Of a stretch of DNA of 14,710 nucleotides, positions 1 to 7,712 are shown in pieces. This DNA comes from JANMEX01 sp049696015 (GTDB lineage Bacteria; Pseudomonadota; Alphaproteobacteria; Rhizobiales; Rhizobiaceae). A program made the translations under genes and the position numbers. How positions within the stretch are numbered: position 1 is the stretch's first letter; each line of letters starts with the position of its first letter. Location: assembly GCA_049696015.1 (NCBI GenBank), contig JBAVTG010000208.1, forward strand, positions 1-14,710. Direction: 5' to 3'. The notes under the pieces were generated by a model. It did not search any database and was not told the origin of the DNA. It saw only the letters and a list, made by a program, of their open reading frames with translations.

Positions 1-1
1 A

Positions 2-160
2 CAGGAAACACTCGCCAAGGACATGGGCGTCACATCCCGTTCGGTGCGCACCTATCTGAAAGAGCTTGAGGCCAAAAAGTTCCTGACCATCCAGCAGCAG
101 GGACAGGGACGCGTGAACATCTATCACCTTGACCTGAAGGCCCGCTCACTCAACAGCTGA
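2..160 (+). CDS. Winged helix-turn-helix protein, 3' end only
   Basis: An open frame runs in from the left window edge and ends at TGA 158-160, giving the last 52 residues of a protein. The visible part reads as a winged helix-turn-helix: the segment LAKDMGVTSRSVRTYLKELE is a typical recognition-helix region, and a basic wing with a GQGR turn and YHLDL strand follows. The protein ends about ten residues after the wing, so the DNA-binding domain is C-terminal, or the whole protein is small. Such domains occur in plasmid and phage replication proteins and in small regulators. Three palindromic 23-bp repeats begin 17 bp after the stop and could be its binding sites, either for autoregulation or as replication iterons. 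The start and full length are outside the window, so the function cannot be fixed. Confidence 0.7.
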   Translation, partial: QETLAKDMGVTSRSVRTYLKELEAKKFLTIQQQGQGRVNIYHLDLKARSLNS

Positions 161-548
161 GCTACTTCCAAAGGGTACCGGAAAATATTTCCGGTCCAGG
201 CCGGAAACGGTTTCCGTTCTAGAGCGGAAAAGATTTCCTACTAAGAATACCCATTGAACAAGATTCAAAAAATAACACTCATCTCATCAAAAAAGATGGA
301 AGGTGAACGTGGATGAAGGTAGCATCCCGTAGCAGAACAAGACGCACCGTCTTTGCAAGATGTGAGTCCTGATTGCGAACTCGAACCCATCAAACGAAAG
401 TGGTGCTGGGGTAACACACGGGGTAACAACAAATTAGTGACGCCTAATATAGAAACTATATCAATATGTTACAAACGCTCCGTGAGTCCTCTTCTGGCAC
501 CATAGTTCTCAGCATCTGTAACCGGGTCGAAAAGCGGGCCGGGCCGCT
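161..548. other. Gene-free stretch with short repeats
   Basis: No convincing gene is seen in this 388-bp interval. It holds the 23-bp palindromic repeats at 178-246. Next is a dyad TTGAA-N5-TTCAA at 254-268. The nonamer GGGGTAACA then occurs twice, 12 bp apart (408-416 and 420-428). An ATATAG-AAA-CTATAT dyad lies at 447-461, and a terminator for the leftward transporter operon sits at the right edge. The segment separates the cut-off winged-helix gene from the sugar locus and may be a junction between two genomic modules. Confidence 0.5.
178..246. repeat. Three tandem 23-bp iteron-like repeats, each with a GGAAA-N3-TTTCC palindrome
   Basis: Three units (178-200, 201-223, 224-246) align without gaps. 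Each begins with CCGGAAA or GCGGAAA, followed by three variable bases and TTTCC. The palindrome centres lie at 186, 209 and 232, exactly 23 bp apart. The first has perfect 7-bp arms (CCGGAAA/TTTCCGG), the second 6-bp arms and the third 5-bp arms, so conservation decays rightwards. A TTCC half-site in the same register at 166-169 may be a degenerate fourth copy. A period near two helical turns places the sites on the same DNA face, as expected for cooperative binding. The array directly follows the winged-helix gene. Confidence 0.8.
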
Positions 549-550
549 TT
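530..550 (-). terminator. Rho-independent terminator of the ABC operon
   Basis: Read on the minus strand, a 7-bp stem AAAGCGG/CCGCTTT (550-544 and 537-531) encloses a GC-rich 6-nt loop and ends in TTTT at 533-530. The stem overlaps the TAA stop codon of the ATPase gene (551-549), so transcription would end immediately after the last gene of the operon. The T-run is short, so efficiency may be moderate. Confidence 0.6.
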
Positions 551-1631
551 AAACGACATGTCCGTCCGCGCCGAACATGTGGGAGCGCGTGGCATCGAAG
601 CGGAGACCAACTTGGTCGTTGGGCGCAATGTCGATGCCGCCGTCGCCCTCTACGACAACATGGCCGATAGGCGTTTCGACATAGGCGATCGTTGAATTTC
701 CAAGCTGTTCGACGATCTGGACGATACCTTGAGTAGTAGCGGTTTTGTCGCCCACTTCGACGATATCGATGTGCTCGGGGCGGATGCCAATCTCGATCGG
801 GCCGCTCGGCGTAGCGGAATTGGAATCGCGGCGGCGAATCGAAATCTGTGCGCCCGTCATGTCCACCGTGACAGCAGTGCCGTCTGCGGTCTTGACCGTG
901 CCGGGGATGAAGTTCATCGCTGGCGAGCCAATAAAGGAGGCGACGAACCTGTTGGCCGGGCTGTTGTAGAGTTCGAGCGGGGCGCCGGCCTGCGAGATGC
1001 GGCCTTTGTCGAGCACGACGATCTTGTCGGCAAGCGTCATCGCCTCGACCTGATCATGGGTGACATAAATCATGGTGGTCTTCAGGTTTTGATGGAGTTT
1101 AGCAAGCTCCAGCCGCATCTGCACACGCAGGAGCGCATCAAGGTTCGACAGCGGCTCGTCAAACAGGAAGACTTCAGGCTTGCGCACCAGCGCGCGGCCG
1201 ATCGCGACACGCTGGCGCTGGCCGCCAGACAGCTGCGCCGGACGGCGGTCGAGCAATTCCTCAAGCTGGAGCATCTTGGCAATTTCGGCGGCCTTGGCGT
1301 TTTGCACGTCCCGCGAGACGCCGGCCAGAGACAGCGAGAAGCAGATGTTGTCACGCACCGTAAGGTGCGGGTAGAGCGCGTAGGACTGGAACACCATGGC
1401 GACACGCCGCTGGGATGGGGCCAGGTTGGTAACGTCCGTGCCGCCGATGAGGACGCTGCCTTCGGTAATGCTTTCAAGACCTGCGATCATGCGCAGCAAA
1501 GTTGACTTGCCACAGCCGGAAGGGCCGAGCAGCGCGCAGAAAGAGCCTTCGTCAACTGTCAGGTCGAGGTTCCTGATCACTTCGACAGCACCATAGCGCT
1601 TGCTTATCCCCTTGAGCTCCACCGATGCCAT
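549..1631 (-). CDS. Sugar ABC transporter ATP-binding protein (MalK/UgpC type)
   Basis: This 360-residue ATPase energises import by the two permeases encoded just upstream. All ABC motifs are visible: Walker A GPSGCGKST at 36-44, the Q-loop glutamine at 82, signature LSGGQ at 134-138, Walker B VFLFDEP at 154-160 with catalytic Glu159, and the H-loop His192. The region after about residue 235 is the TOBE-type regulatory extension found in MalK, UgpC and MsmX proteins, including the GIRPEHI segment. The length is normal for that group. The ATG at 1631 lies 3 bp after the preceding permease stop, so translation is probably coupled. It is the last gene of the operon. MalK-type ATPases are sometimes shared between importers, so this one could serve others; the substrate cannot be read from it. 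Confidence 0.95.
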   Translation of the reverse strand: MASVELKGISKRYGAVEVIRNLDLTVDEGSFCALLGPSGCGKSTLLRMIAGLESITEGSVLIGGTDVTNLAPSQRRVAMVFQSYALYPHLTVRDNICFSLSLAGVSRDVQNAKAAEIAKMLQLEELLDRRPAQLSGGQRQRVAIGRALVRKPEVFLFDEPLSNLDALLRVQMRLELAKLHQNLKTTMIYVTHDQVEAMTLADKIVVLDKGRISQAGAPLELYNSPANRFVASFIGSPAMNFIPGTVKTADGTAVTVDMTGAQISIRRRDSNSATPSGPIEIGIRPEHIDIVEVGDKTATTQGIVQIVEQLGNSTIAYVETPIGHVVVEGDGGIDIAPNDQVGLRFDATRSHMFGADGHVV

Positions 1632-1634
1632 GCC

Positions 1635-2489
1635 TCACCCCTTGATGCCCGCTGAAAGCGTGATTGCCTGCGTCACGCGGCGCTGGAAAAACAGATAGGC
1701 AAGCGCCACCGGCAGGCTGGCCAGAACGGCGCCTGCCAGAACACGCCCGTAGGCGATGCCAAACGTGTCCTGCACAGCGGTGATGCCGACGGTTACGGTC
1801 ATCATGGTTTCCTCCTGCGCGGCAAGGAACGGCCACAGAAAGGAATTCCACGCGCCGATGAAGGTGATGATGGCGAGTGCGGTGGTGATGCCCCAGTTCA
1901 TCGGCAGGAACACGCGGAACAGAAGCTGAAGCTCACTGGCGCCGTCCATGACCGCAGCCTCACGGAATTCACGCGGCAGGCCGTCGAAGAATTGTTTGTA
2001 GACAATCACCGTGACCGGAGACAAGAGCATGGGCAGGATGATGCCAAGATGGCTGTTAAGCAAACCGGCGCCTGCGATGATGATGAAATGATTCACGATC
2101 AGTGCGGACACCGGCACCATGAAACTGGCCATGATCGTGAGCCAAAGGGCCTTGCGGCCCGGAAAGTTCAATTGCGAGATGGCATAACCTGTGCAGGCCG
2201 CCATGAAGACCGCTATCACGGTTACCGATACAGAGATGATGGTGGAGTTCAGGTACCAGATCGGCAGGTTTGAATTCTCGATGTCGAAGATATAGTTGGC
2301 CAAGGTCGGGTTGGTCGGAATCAGGGAAAATTCCTTCACCGTCTCATCGTCTGCCCGCACGCTGGTGGCTATCGCCCAATAGACCGGAAAGAACCAAAGC
2401 GCGGCACAGATCGCTGTTAGCGTGGTCAGAAGCGCACCGCCGACATCTATCCGGAGGCGCGTGGATCGAAGCGGACTTGTCACGCTCAT
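1635..2489 (-). CDS. Sugar ABC transporter permease, MalG/UgpE-like
   Basis: This is a 284-residue inner-membrane protein with about six hydrophobic segments, typical of the second permease of carbohydrate importers (CUT1 family). The cytoplasmic EAA loop that docks on the ATPase is clear: REAAVMDGASELQLLFRVFLP, about 90 residues before the C-terminus. Its ATG overlaps the stop of the upstream permease in an ATGA arrangement (2486-2489), and its own stop lies 3 bp before the ATPase start. The gene is therefore tightly embedded in the operon. It should form a heterodimeric channel with the permease encoded at 2486-3364. The sequence looks intact. Confidence 0.94.
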   Translation of the reverse strand: MSVTSPLRSTRLRIDVGGALLTTLTAICAALWFFPVYWAIATSVRADDETVKEFSLIPTNPTLANYIFDIENSNLPIWYLNSTIISVSVTVIAVFMAACTGYAISQLNFPGRKALWLTIMASFMVPVSALIVNHFIIIAGAGLLNSHLGIILPMLLSPVTVIVYKQFFDGLPREFREAAVMDGASELQLLFRVFLPMNWGITTALAIITFIGAWNSFLWPFLAAQEETMMTVTVGITAVQDTFGIAYGRVLAGAVLASLPVALAYLFFQRRVTQAITLSAGIKG

Positions 2490-3364
2490 CTCGTCCCCCT
2501 CATGCGAAGCAGTTGATATTGCAGGACAGAGAAGGCCACAACGATGACGAACAGAGCCACAGCAATGGCTGCCGAATAGCCGCCTGCATTCTTCTGGAAC
2601 GCCTGTTCATAGATGTACTGAACCATGACCATCGTCGCCTGCGTGCGCCCGCCGAGTGCGAACAGATAGACCTGATCAAAGATCTTCATCTGCAGAATCA
2701 ACTGGATTGTCAGGCAAAGCGCTGTAACCGGCCACAGCAAGGGCAAGGTGATGCGGAAAAGCATCTGCCGGCGGGTTGCTCCATCAAGTGCCGCAGCTTC
2801 GTAGATCTCCTGCGGTATATTGCGAAGACCGGCCAGAAACAAAAGGATGGAGAAACCGTTTGTCCACCAGATCGTGATCAGGGCGGCGCCAGGCATGAAC
2901 CACGGGATCGTGCGCCACACGTTTACCGGACGCCCGACAACCGGCTCAATCACGCCCTGAACCATGCCAAACTGCACGTTGGTGAGCCAGTCCCAGATGA
3001 CGTAGACCACGGTGACCGGCAATATGAACGGGAGGAAGAAGGCTGAGAGGATCAGGCTCTGAACCCATCCCTTAAGACGGCTGACCATCAGGGCTATGCC
3101 CAGGGCCACAATGGTTCCCGGCACTACGGTCAGAATGACGAAATAGGCTGTGTTCCAGATTGCCTTGCGAAACACCGGATCAGCGAACATACGGCTGTAG
3201 TTCTTGAGGCCAACCCACTTTCCCTCGCCGATCAACGGCGCATTGGTAAAGCTCAGCACCACCATCTGGATTGTGGGATAAATGAACATCCAGCCGTATA
3301 CCAGTATGAAGGGGGCAACCAGCAGGTAGGCCACGAGAAGTTCGGTTCGTCTGTTCCGGAGCAT
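2486..3364 (-). CDS. Sugar ABC transporter permease, MalF/UgpA-like
   Basis: This is the first permease of the importer, with about six membrane segments and an EAA loop (EAAALDGATRRQMLFRITLPLL) that contacts the ATPase. I place the start at the ATG at 3364, which gives 292 residues beginning MLRNRRTELL, a short basic N-terminus before the first membrane helix as is usual in the family. An AGGG lies 11 nt upstream. The same frame stays open to a TTG at 3421 (311 residues), but that codon has no visible ribosome site and would put a 12-bp hairpin (3389-3416) inside the coding region. The gene overlaps the next permease by 4 bp and follows the binding-protein gene by 68 bp. Confidence 0.93.
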   Translation of the reverse strand: MLRNRRTELLVAYLLVAPFILVYGWMFIYPTIQMVVLSFTNAPLIGEGKWVGLKNYSRMFADPVFRKAIWNTAYFVILTVVPGTIVALGIALMVSRLKGWVQSLILSAFFLPFILPVTVVYVIWDWLTNVQFGMVQGVIEPVVGRPVNVWRTIPWFMPGAALITIWWTNGFSILLFLAGLRNIPQEIYEAAALDGATRRQMLFRITLPLLWPVTALCLTIQLILQMKIFDQVYLFALGGRTQATMVMVQYIYEQAFQKNAGGYSAAIAVALFVIVVAFSVLQYQLLRMRGTR

Positions 3365-3388
3365 TGCGATCCATACCCTGACAGTTTT

Positions 3389-3416
3389 CCCGGCCGATGC
3401 GTATGCACCAGCCGGG
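3389..3416 (-). promoter_or_regulatory. Intercistronic 12-bp hairpin between binding-protein and permease genes
   Basis: Two 12-nt arms (3389-3400 and 3405-3416) pair completely around a 4-nt loop when G-U pairs are allowed in the RNA; the outer six pairs are CCCGGC/GCCGGG. On the transcribed minus strand it is followed by AAAA rather than a T-run, so it is not a standard terminator. Hairpins between binding-protein and permease genes are known (malE-malF is the classic case) to protect the upstream mRNA and give more binding protein than permease. That role is inferred here. Confidence 0.6.
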
Positions 3417-3432
3417 AGCAAAGTTCAGATCA

Positions 3433-4701
3433 TTACAGCGCGTCGAGAGTGGCCTTCATCTCGGCAACGGCGGCGGCGGGTTCAGTCTCGCCATTGATCG
3501 CTGGGGTGAAGGCATTGCCCGCAGCATCAAACAGCGGCGAGGCGACACCGGCGTTGACGGATTTCGGGTCAAACACGCTGTTGGCGGTCAGCTTGGCATA
3601 GGTCGCCTGCGGCTGCATGGCCTTGTATTCAGCCGTTTCTGTCACCGCGGCATTGGCCGGAATGTGGCCTGCGGTGGCCCAGAACAGGGAATGGGCCTCC
3701 ATCCACTTGATCACTTCCAGAACAGCAGCGTGCTTCTCCGGCGTGGCGGGCTTGCCCGTGTTATTCGGAATGGCGAAAGCGTGGCTGTCCGAATAGGTGC
3801 AGGGCTTGTCAAACAGCACCGGCAGTTCGATGGCACCCCAGTTGAACAGCTTGTTCTGCTTGGCAAGGTCGACCATGGTCGGCACTTCCCAAACGCCGTT
3901 GATCATCATCGGAGACTTGCCCGACGTGAACAGCGCGACGGTTGACGGATAGTCGGTGTTGCCGGGGTTGTAGCCGTTCTTGACCCAATCGGCGATGACG
4001 CCGACGGACTTGGCGAGCTTGTCCGGGCTGTCGCCGGGGAACCAGTTGCCGTCAGTGCCGATATCGCCGCCTTGTTGACACAGGAACGAATAGATCGTGC
4101 GAAACGCGAAATTGCCGTCCGCCGTCACCTGCGCTATGGAATATTCGTTCCCATCGTCTTTGAGTTTCTTGAGCGCTGCGGTGAAGTTGTCCAGCCCGTC
4201 CAGCCCCGCGGGCAAGCCATCTGCTCCGATAAGCCCGGACTTGGCGAGGAGATCCTTGTTGTAGTACAAAACGATCGGATGCGTATCGAAAGGCACGGCA
4301 TACTGTTTTCCATCGACCTGCACTGCTTCAAAGGTTGCTGGCGCAAAGCTTGCGGCGGAGAGGCCCATTGCCTTCATGTCGTCGGCCGTGATCTCGGTCA
4401 GCGTGTTCTGGCTGACGGCCAAAGGGATGCGGCTGGCATGGTATGTCATCATGTCCGGGCCTTCGCCAACTGCGGCAGATGTCTGGACCTTGCTGTAGAA
4501 TGGCACGCCCCAGTCCAAAGTCGTCGCCTGAATTTCTATCTTGTCCGCCATTTCCTTGTTGAAGTCAGCGATCAACTGCTTCATGCGCACGCCGTCGCCG
4601 CCGCCGAGGAAATCCCACCACACGACGGTTTCCTTGGCATAGGCGCCGGTCGCAAACAGCGATGATGACAGCAGCGCGACTTTCAGAATGGTCTTGAGCA
4701 T
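3433..4701 (-). CDS. Periplasmic sugar-binding protein of the ABC importer (family 1)
   Basis: This 422-residue protein captures the sugar or oligosaccharide in the periplasm and delivers it to the permeases. It starts with a classic signal peptide: MLKTILK, a hydrophobic stretch, then ATGAYA before KE, giving a likely cleavage after residue 22. There is no lipobox cysteine, so it should be a soluble periplasmic protein. The mature part begins TVVWWDFLGGGDGVRMKQLI, as in family-1 solute-binding proteins for carbohydrates. The ATG at 4701 follows a strong ribosome site, GGGAGGA (minus strand, about 4713-4707). It is the first gene of the transporter operon and has its own promoter. The ligand is not readable from sequence; the neighbouring arabinofuranosidases suggest an arabinose-containing oligosaccharide. 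Confidence 0.94.
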   Translation of the reverse strand: MLKTILKVALLSSSLFATGAYAKETVVWWDFLGGGDGVRMKQLIADFNKEMADKIEIQATTLDWGVPFYSKVQTSAAVGEGPDMMTYHASRIPLAVSQNTLTEITADDMKAMGLSAASFAPATFEAVQVDGKQYAVPFDTHPIVLYYNKDLLAKSGLIGADGLPAGLDGLDNFTAALKKLKDDGNEYSIAQVTADGNFAFRTIYSFLCQQGGDIGTDGNWFPGDSPDKLAKSVGVIADWVKNGYNPGNTDYPSTVALFTSGKSPMMINGVWEVPTMVDLAKQNKLFNWGAIELPVLFDKPCTYSDSHAFAIPNNTGKPATPEKHAAVLEVIKWMEAHSLFWATAGHIPANAAVTETAEYKAMQPQATYAKLTANSVFDPKSVNAGVASPLFDAAGNAFTPAINGETEPAAAVAEMKATLDAL

Positions 4702-4791
4702 TGCATTCCTCCCTATGGCCGGGCTCTGGCCCGCTTTTCCGTTTCGTCGAACCGGTCCGCAGGCGCGGCGCGGTGATTTTCAAAGATTGAA

Positions 4792-4823
4792 CTCCGGATT
4801 TCCCTTGATGCGAAATCGCGGAG
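4792..4823 (-). promoter_or_regulatory. Bipartite dyad/hairpin in the leader of the transporter operon
   Basis: On the plus strand CTCCG+GATTTC (4792-4802) faces GAAATC+G+CGGAG (4812-4823), giving 11 base pairs with one bulged base and a 9-nt loop. It lies some 20-50 nt downstream of the predicted transcription start and about 90 bp before the binding-protein start. It could be an RNA hairpin in the 5' untranslated region or a DNA operator for a repressor that blocks elongation. No T-run follows in the transcribed direction, so it is not a simple attenuator. Confidence 0.5.
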
Positions 4824-4847
4824 CCTCTTCCTCCAACCTTCAAAAGC

Positions 4848-4875
4848 AGCGTATCAAAGGCCTAGTTCGTGTCAA
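4848..4875 (-). promoter_or_regulatory. Predicted sigma-70-type promoter of the ABC transporter operon
   Basis: On the minus strand a consensus -35 TTGACA (4875-4870) is followed after 16 bp by TACGCT (4853-4848), which fits the TAnnnT pattern of a -10 box. This would start transcription near 4841 and leave a leader of about 140 nt before the binding-protein ATG. The AT-rich dyad cluster at 4884-4911 lies just upstream of the -35 box, a position suited to an activator or an overlapping repressor. Confidence 0.55.
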
Positions 4876-4883
4876 CCGACATT

Positions 4884-4911
4884 TCGATATGTATCTGATA
4901 GTCTGATATAC
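4884..4911. promoter_or_regulatory. GATAT-type operator cluster upstream of the transporter promoter
   Basis: The segment contains GATATGTATC (4886-4895, arms GATA/TATC), two direct TCTGATA copies 8 bp apart (4894-4900 and 4902-4908), and GTAT/ATAC arms at 4891-4894 and 4908-4911. The motif resembles the GGATATA sites before the arabinofuranosidase operon (9932-9965). It lies 9 bp upstream of the -35 box on the minus strand. The binding protein is unknown; the ArsR-type and LacI-type regulators in this locus are the obvious candidates. Confidence 0.4.
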
Positions 4912-4940
4912 AAATTGAAAAGTTCTCATACTGCGGTTTC

Positions 4941-7712
4941 CTATGTTGACGCTGCTGTTGCTACCAGCGCGTCGAACAGGGCGGCGGCCACCGGATCAAA
5001 TCCGGGCGCGTCACCGGTCAGCCGGAACGTTGTTGCGATGAGCGCGCCGTTGCCGACACGGCGTTCGCCGATCAGGGCCGCAAGCTTATGCGCCCAGCCG
5101 ACGACGAGGCCGGCATGGACGGAGCCATCATACTCCCATGGACGGAATCCGGTCATGACGTGGCGCGGGGCGACGCGGTCAAACGACAGGTCGAGCATCG
5201 GCCCGCCGGGAATGGAGGCAAATGCTCCTGAGCGCCTGATCCACGAGAAGCTCGCGATCCAGTCGCCGCGCCACATGGTGCCTTGACGGGCGATCAGGTT
5301 GATGTTCGGCAGCAGGCTTTCAGAGCCTCCAGGGTTGCCGGGCGTGTTATCAACAATCGGTATGAACGGCTGCTCGCGTTCGGGCGGGTCGGTGCGAAGG
5401 TTGCCGTTGGTCTTGGCCGAACCGTCGGCAAGGACGACATAGCGCGCGCCGGATTGCAGGTCGGCAATGTGGTCTTTGCCCAGGCCATGGACCAGACGGA
5501 TTATGCCCCGGCCGGAAGGGGCGATGGGGTAGCCGAGACCTGCGGCGAAGGCCGCCAGATTTGGATCATCCGACGAGATCGTTGGAAAGTCCGCTGTTTC
5601 ACGTTTCGGATAAACGGAAATGGCAACGGAGTTTTGCCCCAGTTCAGTGTCGTTTGCAGTCAGAGCAAAGCGGAGATTCTCGACGCCGCCGAGGTGGCTT
5701 TCGGGAATGGCTATTTCCATTTCACCAAGGCTGATGGCATCGATGCTGCCTGTCGCGGGCACATCGACCATGCCAAAGGCGATATCTCCCAATGACCAAT
5801 GCAGGGTCGCGCCTGCGGGGACTGACTTGCCGCCGGTGGCGATTTTGAGGGTGAATTTGAACGGCGTTCCGGCTGAAGCAGAATAGAGTTCGATCACCGG
5901 GACGATCACCAGATCGGTGTTAATCGACTTAAACCGGTCGTGGAATACGCGTGGGTTCCGGTCCATATCCAACAATCCGTTGGATTCCCAATGAACGTCT
6001 GTCAGTTCGGTGATGACATAGCCCTGTATGGAAGGGCGGGCGCGCATCGATTCGATCTCGAATTTGAGATTGGCGAACTGGTACCATTGCACCTGTTCGA
6101 TGAAATTTGAGAAAGTCCCGAACACTGTACGAAGCTGGTAAGCGGCAAAGCGGCCTTCGATGCCATGCGGATAGGCGGCACCGTCGCCCCAGCCGGGGCC
6201 GGTCTCCATCCACCACGGCTCGGTGCCGTCGGCGCCGATCAGCTTGTTGACCTCGGGCAATCCCCAAACGCCAAACTCTGAAACCACCAGCGGCTCATCG
6301 CCTTTTCGCACCGCATCGCCATGCGGCGACCAAGTCCATTTGGCAGCGGAGGCGAACTCATCCGTAAGGGCTTCCCACTCGTCGCGCCGCTCGGGAACGG
6401 AACGGTAGTAATGGTAGTCATTGATGTCGGACTTGACATGGAAATTGGTGTGGCAGGCCGAATTATCGACGACCAGGCGGGTCGGATCAAGCGCTTTGAG
6501 CCAATCATAAGTGTCCATCAGCCATGCGCGGTGCGAGGTGTCTTCAATCAGGCGTGTGCCCCAATCCTCGTTGATGATCGTCCAGATGACGATGCAGGGA
6601 TGGTTGAAATCACGGTGCAGAATGCCTTCCATCGTGTCGCGCATGCGCTGCGTGGACTTCTCCGTAAACGTCGCGACATTGGGTATTTCGGTCCAGATCA
6701 GCATGCCGAGCCGGTCGGCGACCTCATAGTAACGGGGGTCGGGAATCTTGATGTGGCAGCGCAACAGGTTAAGGCCAAGGTACTTGGCTTTGCGCAACTG
6801 GTCCTCGAGAAATTCCAGTGACGGCGGCGTGCAGATGCCGACCGGATAATAGTCCTGATCAAGCGCGCCGCGCATATGATACGGCTCGCCGTTCAAATAG
6901 AATTTTCCGTCCCTGGTTTCGAAACTGCGGAAGCCGAATGTGTGGCAGGTGGAGTCGACGGCTGCGCCGCTGGCAATGACCTCCACCGTTGCGGTGTAAA
7001 GGCTCGGTGCATCGGGCGACCATGGCCAGACCGTGTCGAGCGAGACGGCGTGGTTGACGGCCGCTGCTGATATTGCTGCCTCGGCTTTGGAAACGGCCGA
7101 GCCGTCAGGCGCTCTGATAGTTATAACCGCGGCGCTGCCAATTGCTGTTTCCGGGAAAGTCAAGCGGAGGCGGACCGACTTCTCCACAAGATTTGGCGTA
7201 ATGGCGCAGTGGCTGAGATGGCGGCTGTCGCGCATCTCCAAGCTGACTGATTGCCAAATGCCGCCGATCGGGCCGTACCAGCTTTGCTTGCCGTGCGGGA
7301 TTTCCGCGAAGGGGAAATCAGGATAGACCTTGGCGTTGCCCGTCGGCAGTGTCACGCGCACCTCAATGCGATTTGAAGCCTGCAGCATCTCATCAGTCAG
7401 AACAATTTCGAAAGGGAGATAGCCGCCCTCGTGGCTGCCAATCGTCTTGCCGTTGAGCGAAACGGTACAGAAATAGCTCACTGCGCCGAACTTGAGCGCA
7501 ATTTCCTGATTGTCTTTGGCTGCTGGTCTGGCAAAGCTGCGGGCGTAAACGGCATTGCCAGAGAGTTGGCGCAGGTCTGCGAACTCGGCTTGCCATGGCA
7601 ACGGCACTTGTGCGGTTCGAAGCTTCCCATCACTCTCGTGGCGGAACTCCCAGGCTCCGTCTAAAGACACCGACTTACGCGCGGCCGCGCCTCCAGTTGC
7701 TTCCGAATTCAT
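4941..7712 (-). CDS. Glycoside hydrolase family 2 enzyme (beta-galactosidase/beta-glucuronidase type)
   Basis: This 923-residue cytoplasmic glycosidase (no signal peptide) probably removes a beta-linked terminal sugar from an imported oligosaccharide. The GH2 order is visible: a jelly-roll sugar-binding domain (about 15-180), an immunoglobulin-like domain (about 185-260) and a catalytic barrel (about 260-600). The catalytic pair stands out: acid/base Glu382 in WTIINEDWG and nucleophile Glu479 in VVSEFGVWG. About 310 further residues form a C-terminal extension; its last 200 include RYVVLADG, a GERRVGNGALIATTFRL segment and a sandwich-like pattern reminiscent of amidotransferase-like or trimerisation domains. 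The ATG at 7712 has a good ribosome site, GGGAGG, 4 nt upstream. It diverges from the LacI-type gene. GH2 covers galactosidase, glucuronidase, mannosidase and arabinopyranosidase activities, so the substrate is open. Confidence 0.92.
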   Translation of the reverse strand: MNSEATGGAAARKSVSLDGAWEFRHESDGKLRTAQVPLPWQAEFADLRQLSGNAVYARSFARPAAKDNQEIALKFGAVSYFCTVSLNGKTIGSHEGGYLPFEIVLTDEMLQASNRIEVRVTLPTGNAKVYPDFPFAEIPHGKQSWYGPIGGIWQSVSLEMRDSRHLSHCAITPNLVEKSVRLRLTFPETAIGSAAVITIRAPDGSAVSKAEAAISAAAVNHAVSLDTVWPWSPDAPSLYTATVEVIASGAAVDSTCHTFGFRSFETRDGKFYLNGEPYHMRGALDQDYYPVGICTPPSLEFLEDQLRKAKYLGLNLLRCHIKIPDPRYYEVADRLGMLIWTEIPNVATFTEKSTQRMRDTMEGILHRDFNHPCIVIWTIINEDWGTRLIEDTSHRAWLMDTYDWLKALDPTRLVVDNSACHTNFHVKSDINDYHYYRSVPERRDEWEALTDEFASAAKWTWSPHGDAVRKGDEPLVVSEFGVWGLPEVNKLIGADGTEPWWMETGPGWGDGAAYPHGIEGRFAAYQLRTVFGTFSNFIEQVQWYQFANLKFEIESMRARPSIQGYVITELTDVHWESNGLLDMDRNPRVFHDRFKSINTDLVIVPVIELYSASAGTPFKFTLKIATGGKSVPAGATLHWSLGDIAFGMVDVPATGSIDAISLGEMEIAIPESHLGGVENLRFALTANDTELGQNSVAISVYPKRETADFPTISSDDPNLAAFAAGLGYPIAPSGRGIIRLVHGLGKDHIADLQSGARYVVLADGSAKTNGNLRTDPPEREQPFIPIVDNTPGNPGGSESLLPNINLIARQGTMWRGDWIASFSWIRRSGAFASIPGGPMLDLSFDRVAPRHVMTGFRPWEYDGSVHAGLVVGWAHKLAALIGERRVGNGALIATTFRLTGDAPGFDPVAAALFDALVATAAST

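Noticed and set aside
362..490. Direct repeat GTGAGTCCT exactly 120 bp apart (362-370 and 482-490)
   Set aside because: A 9-bp repeat in a 388-bp interval is close to chance expectation, and the flanks do not match.
481..503. A tRNA 3'-end-like sequence (GAGTCCTCT followed by GCACCA), possibly an attachment site
   Set aside because: The acceptor segment is one base short and the T-loop lacks the TTC-A pattern, and no anticodon or D arm is found upstream. At most it is a decayed fragment, so no tRNA is reported.
2270..3046. 258-residue plus-strand open frame opposite the permease genes
   Set aside because: Its composition is typical of an antisense shadow, and the opposite strand encodes permeases with EAA loops and membrane helices.
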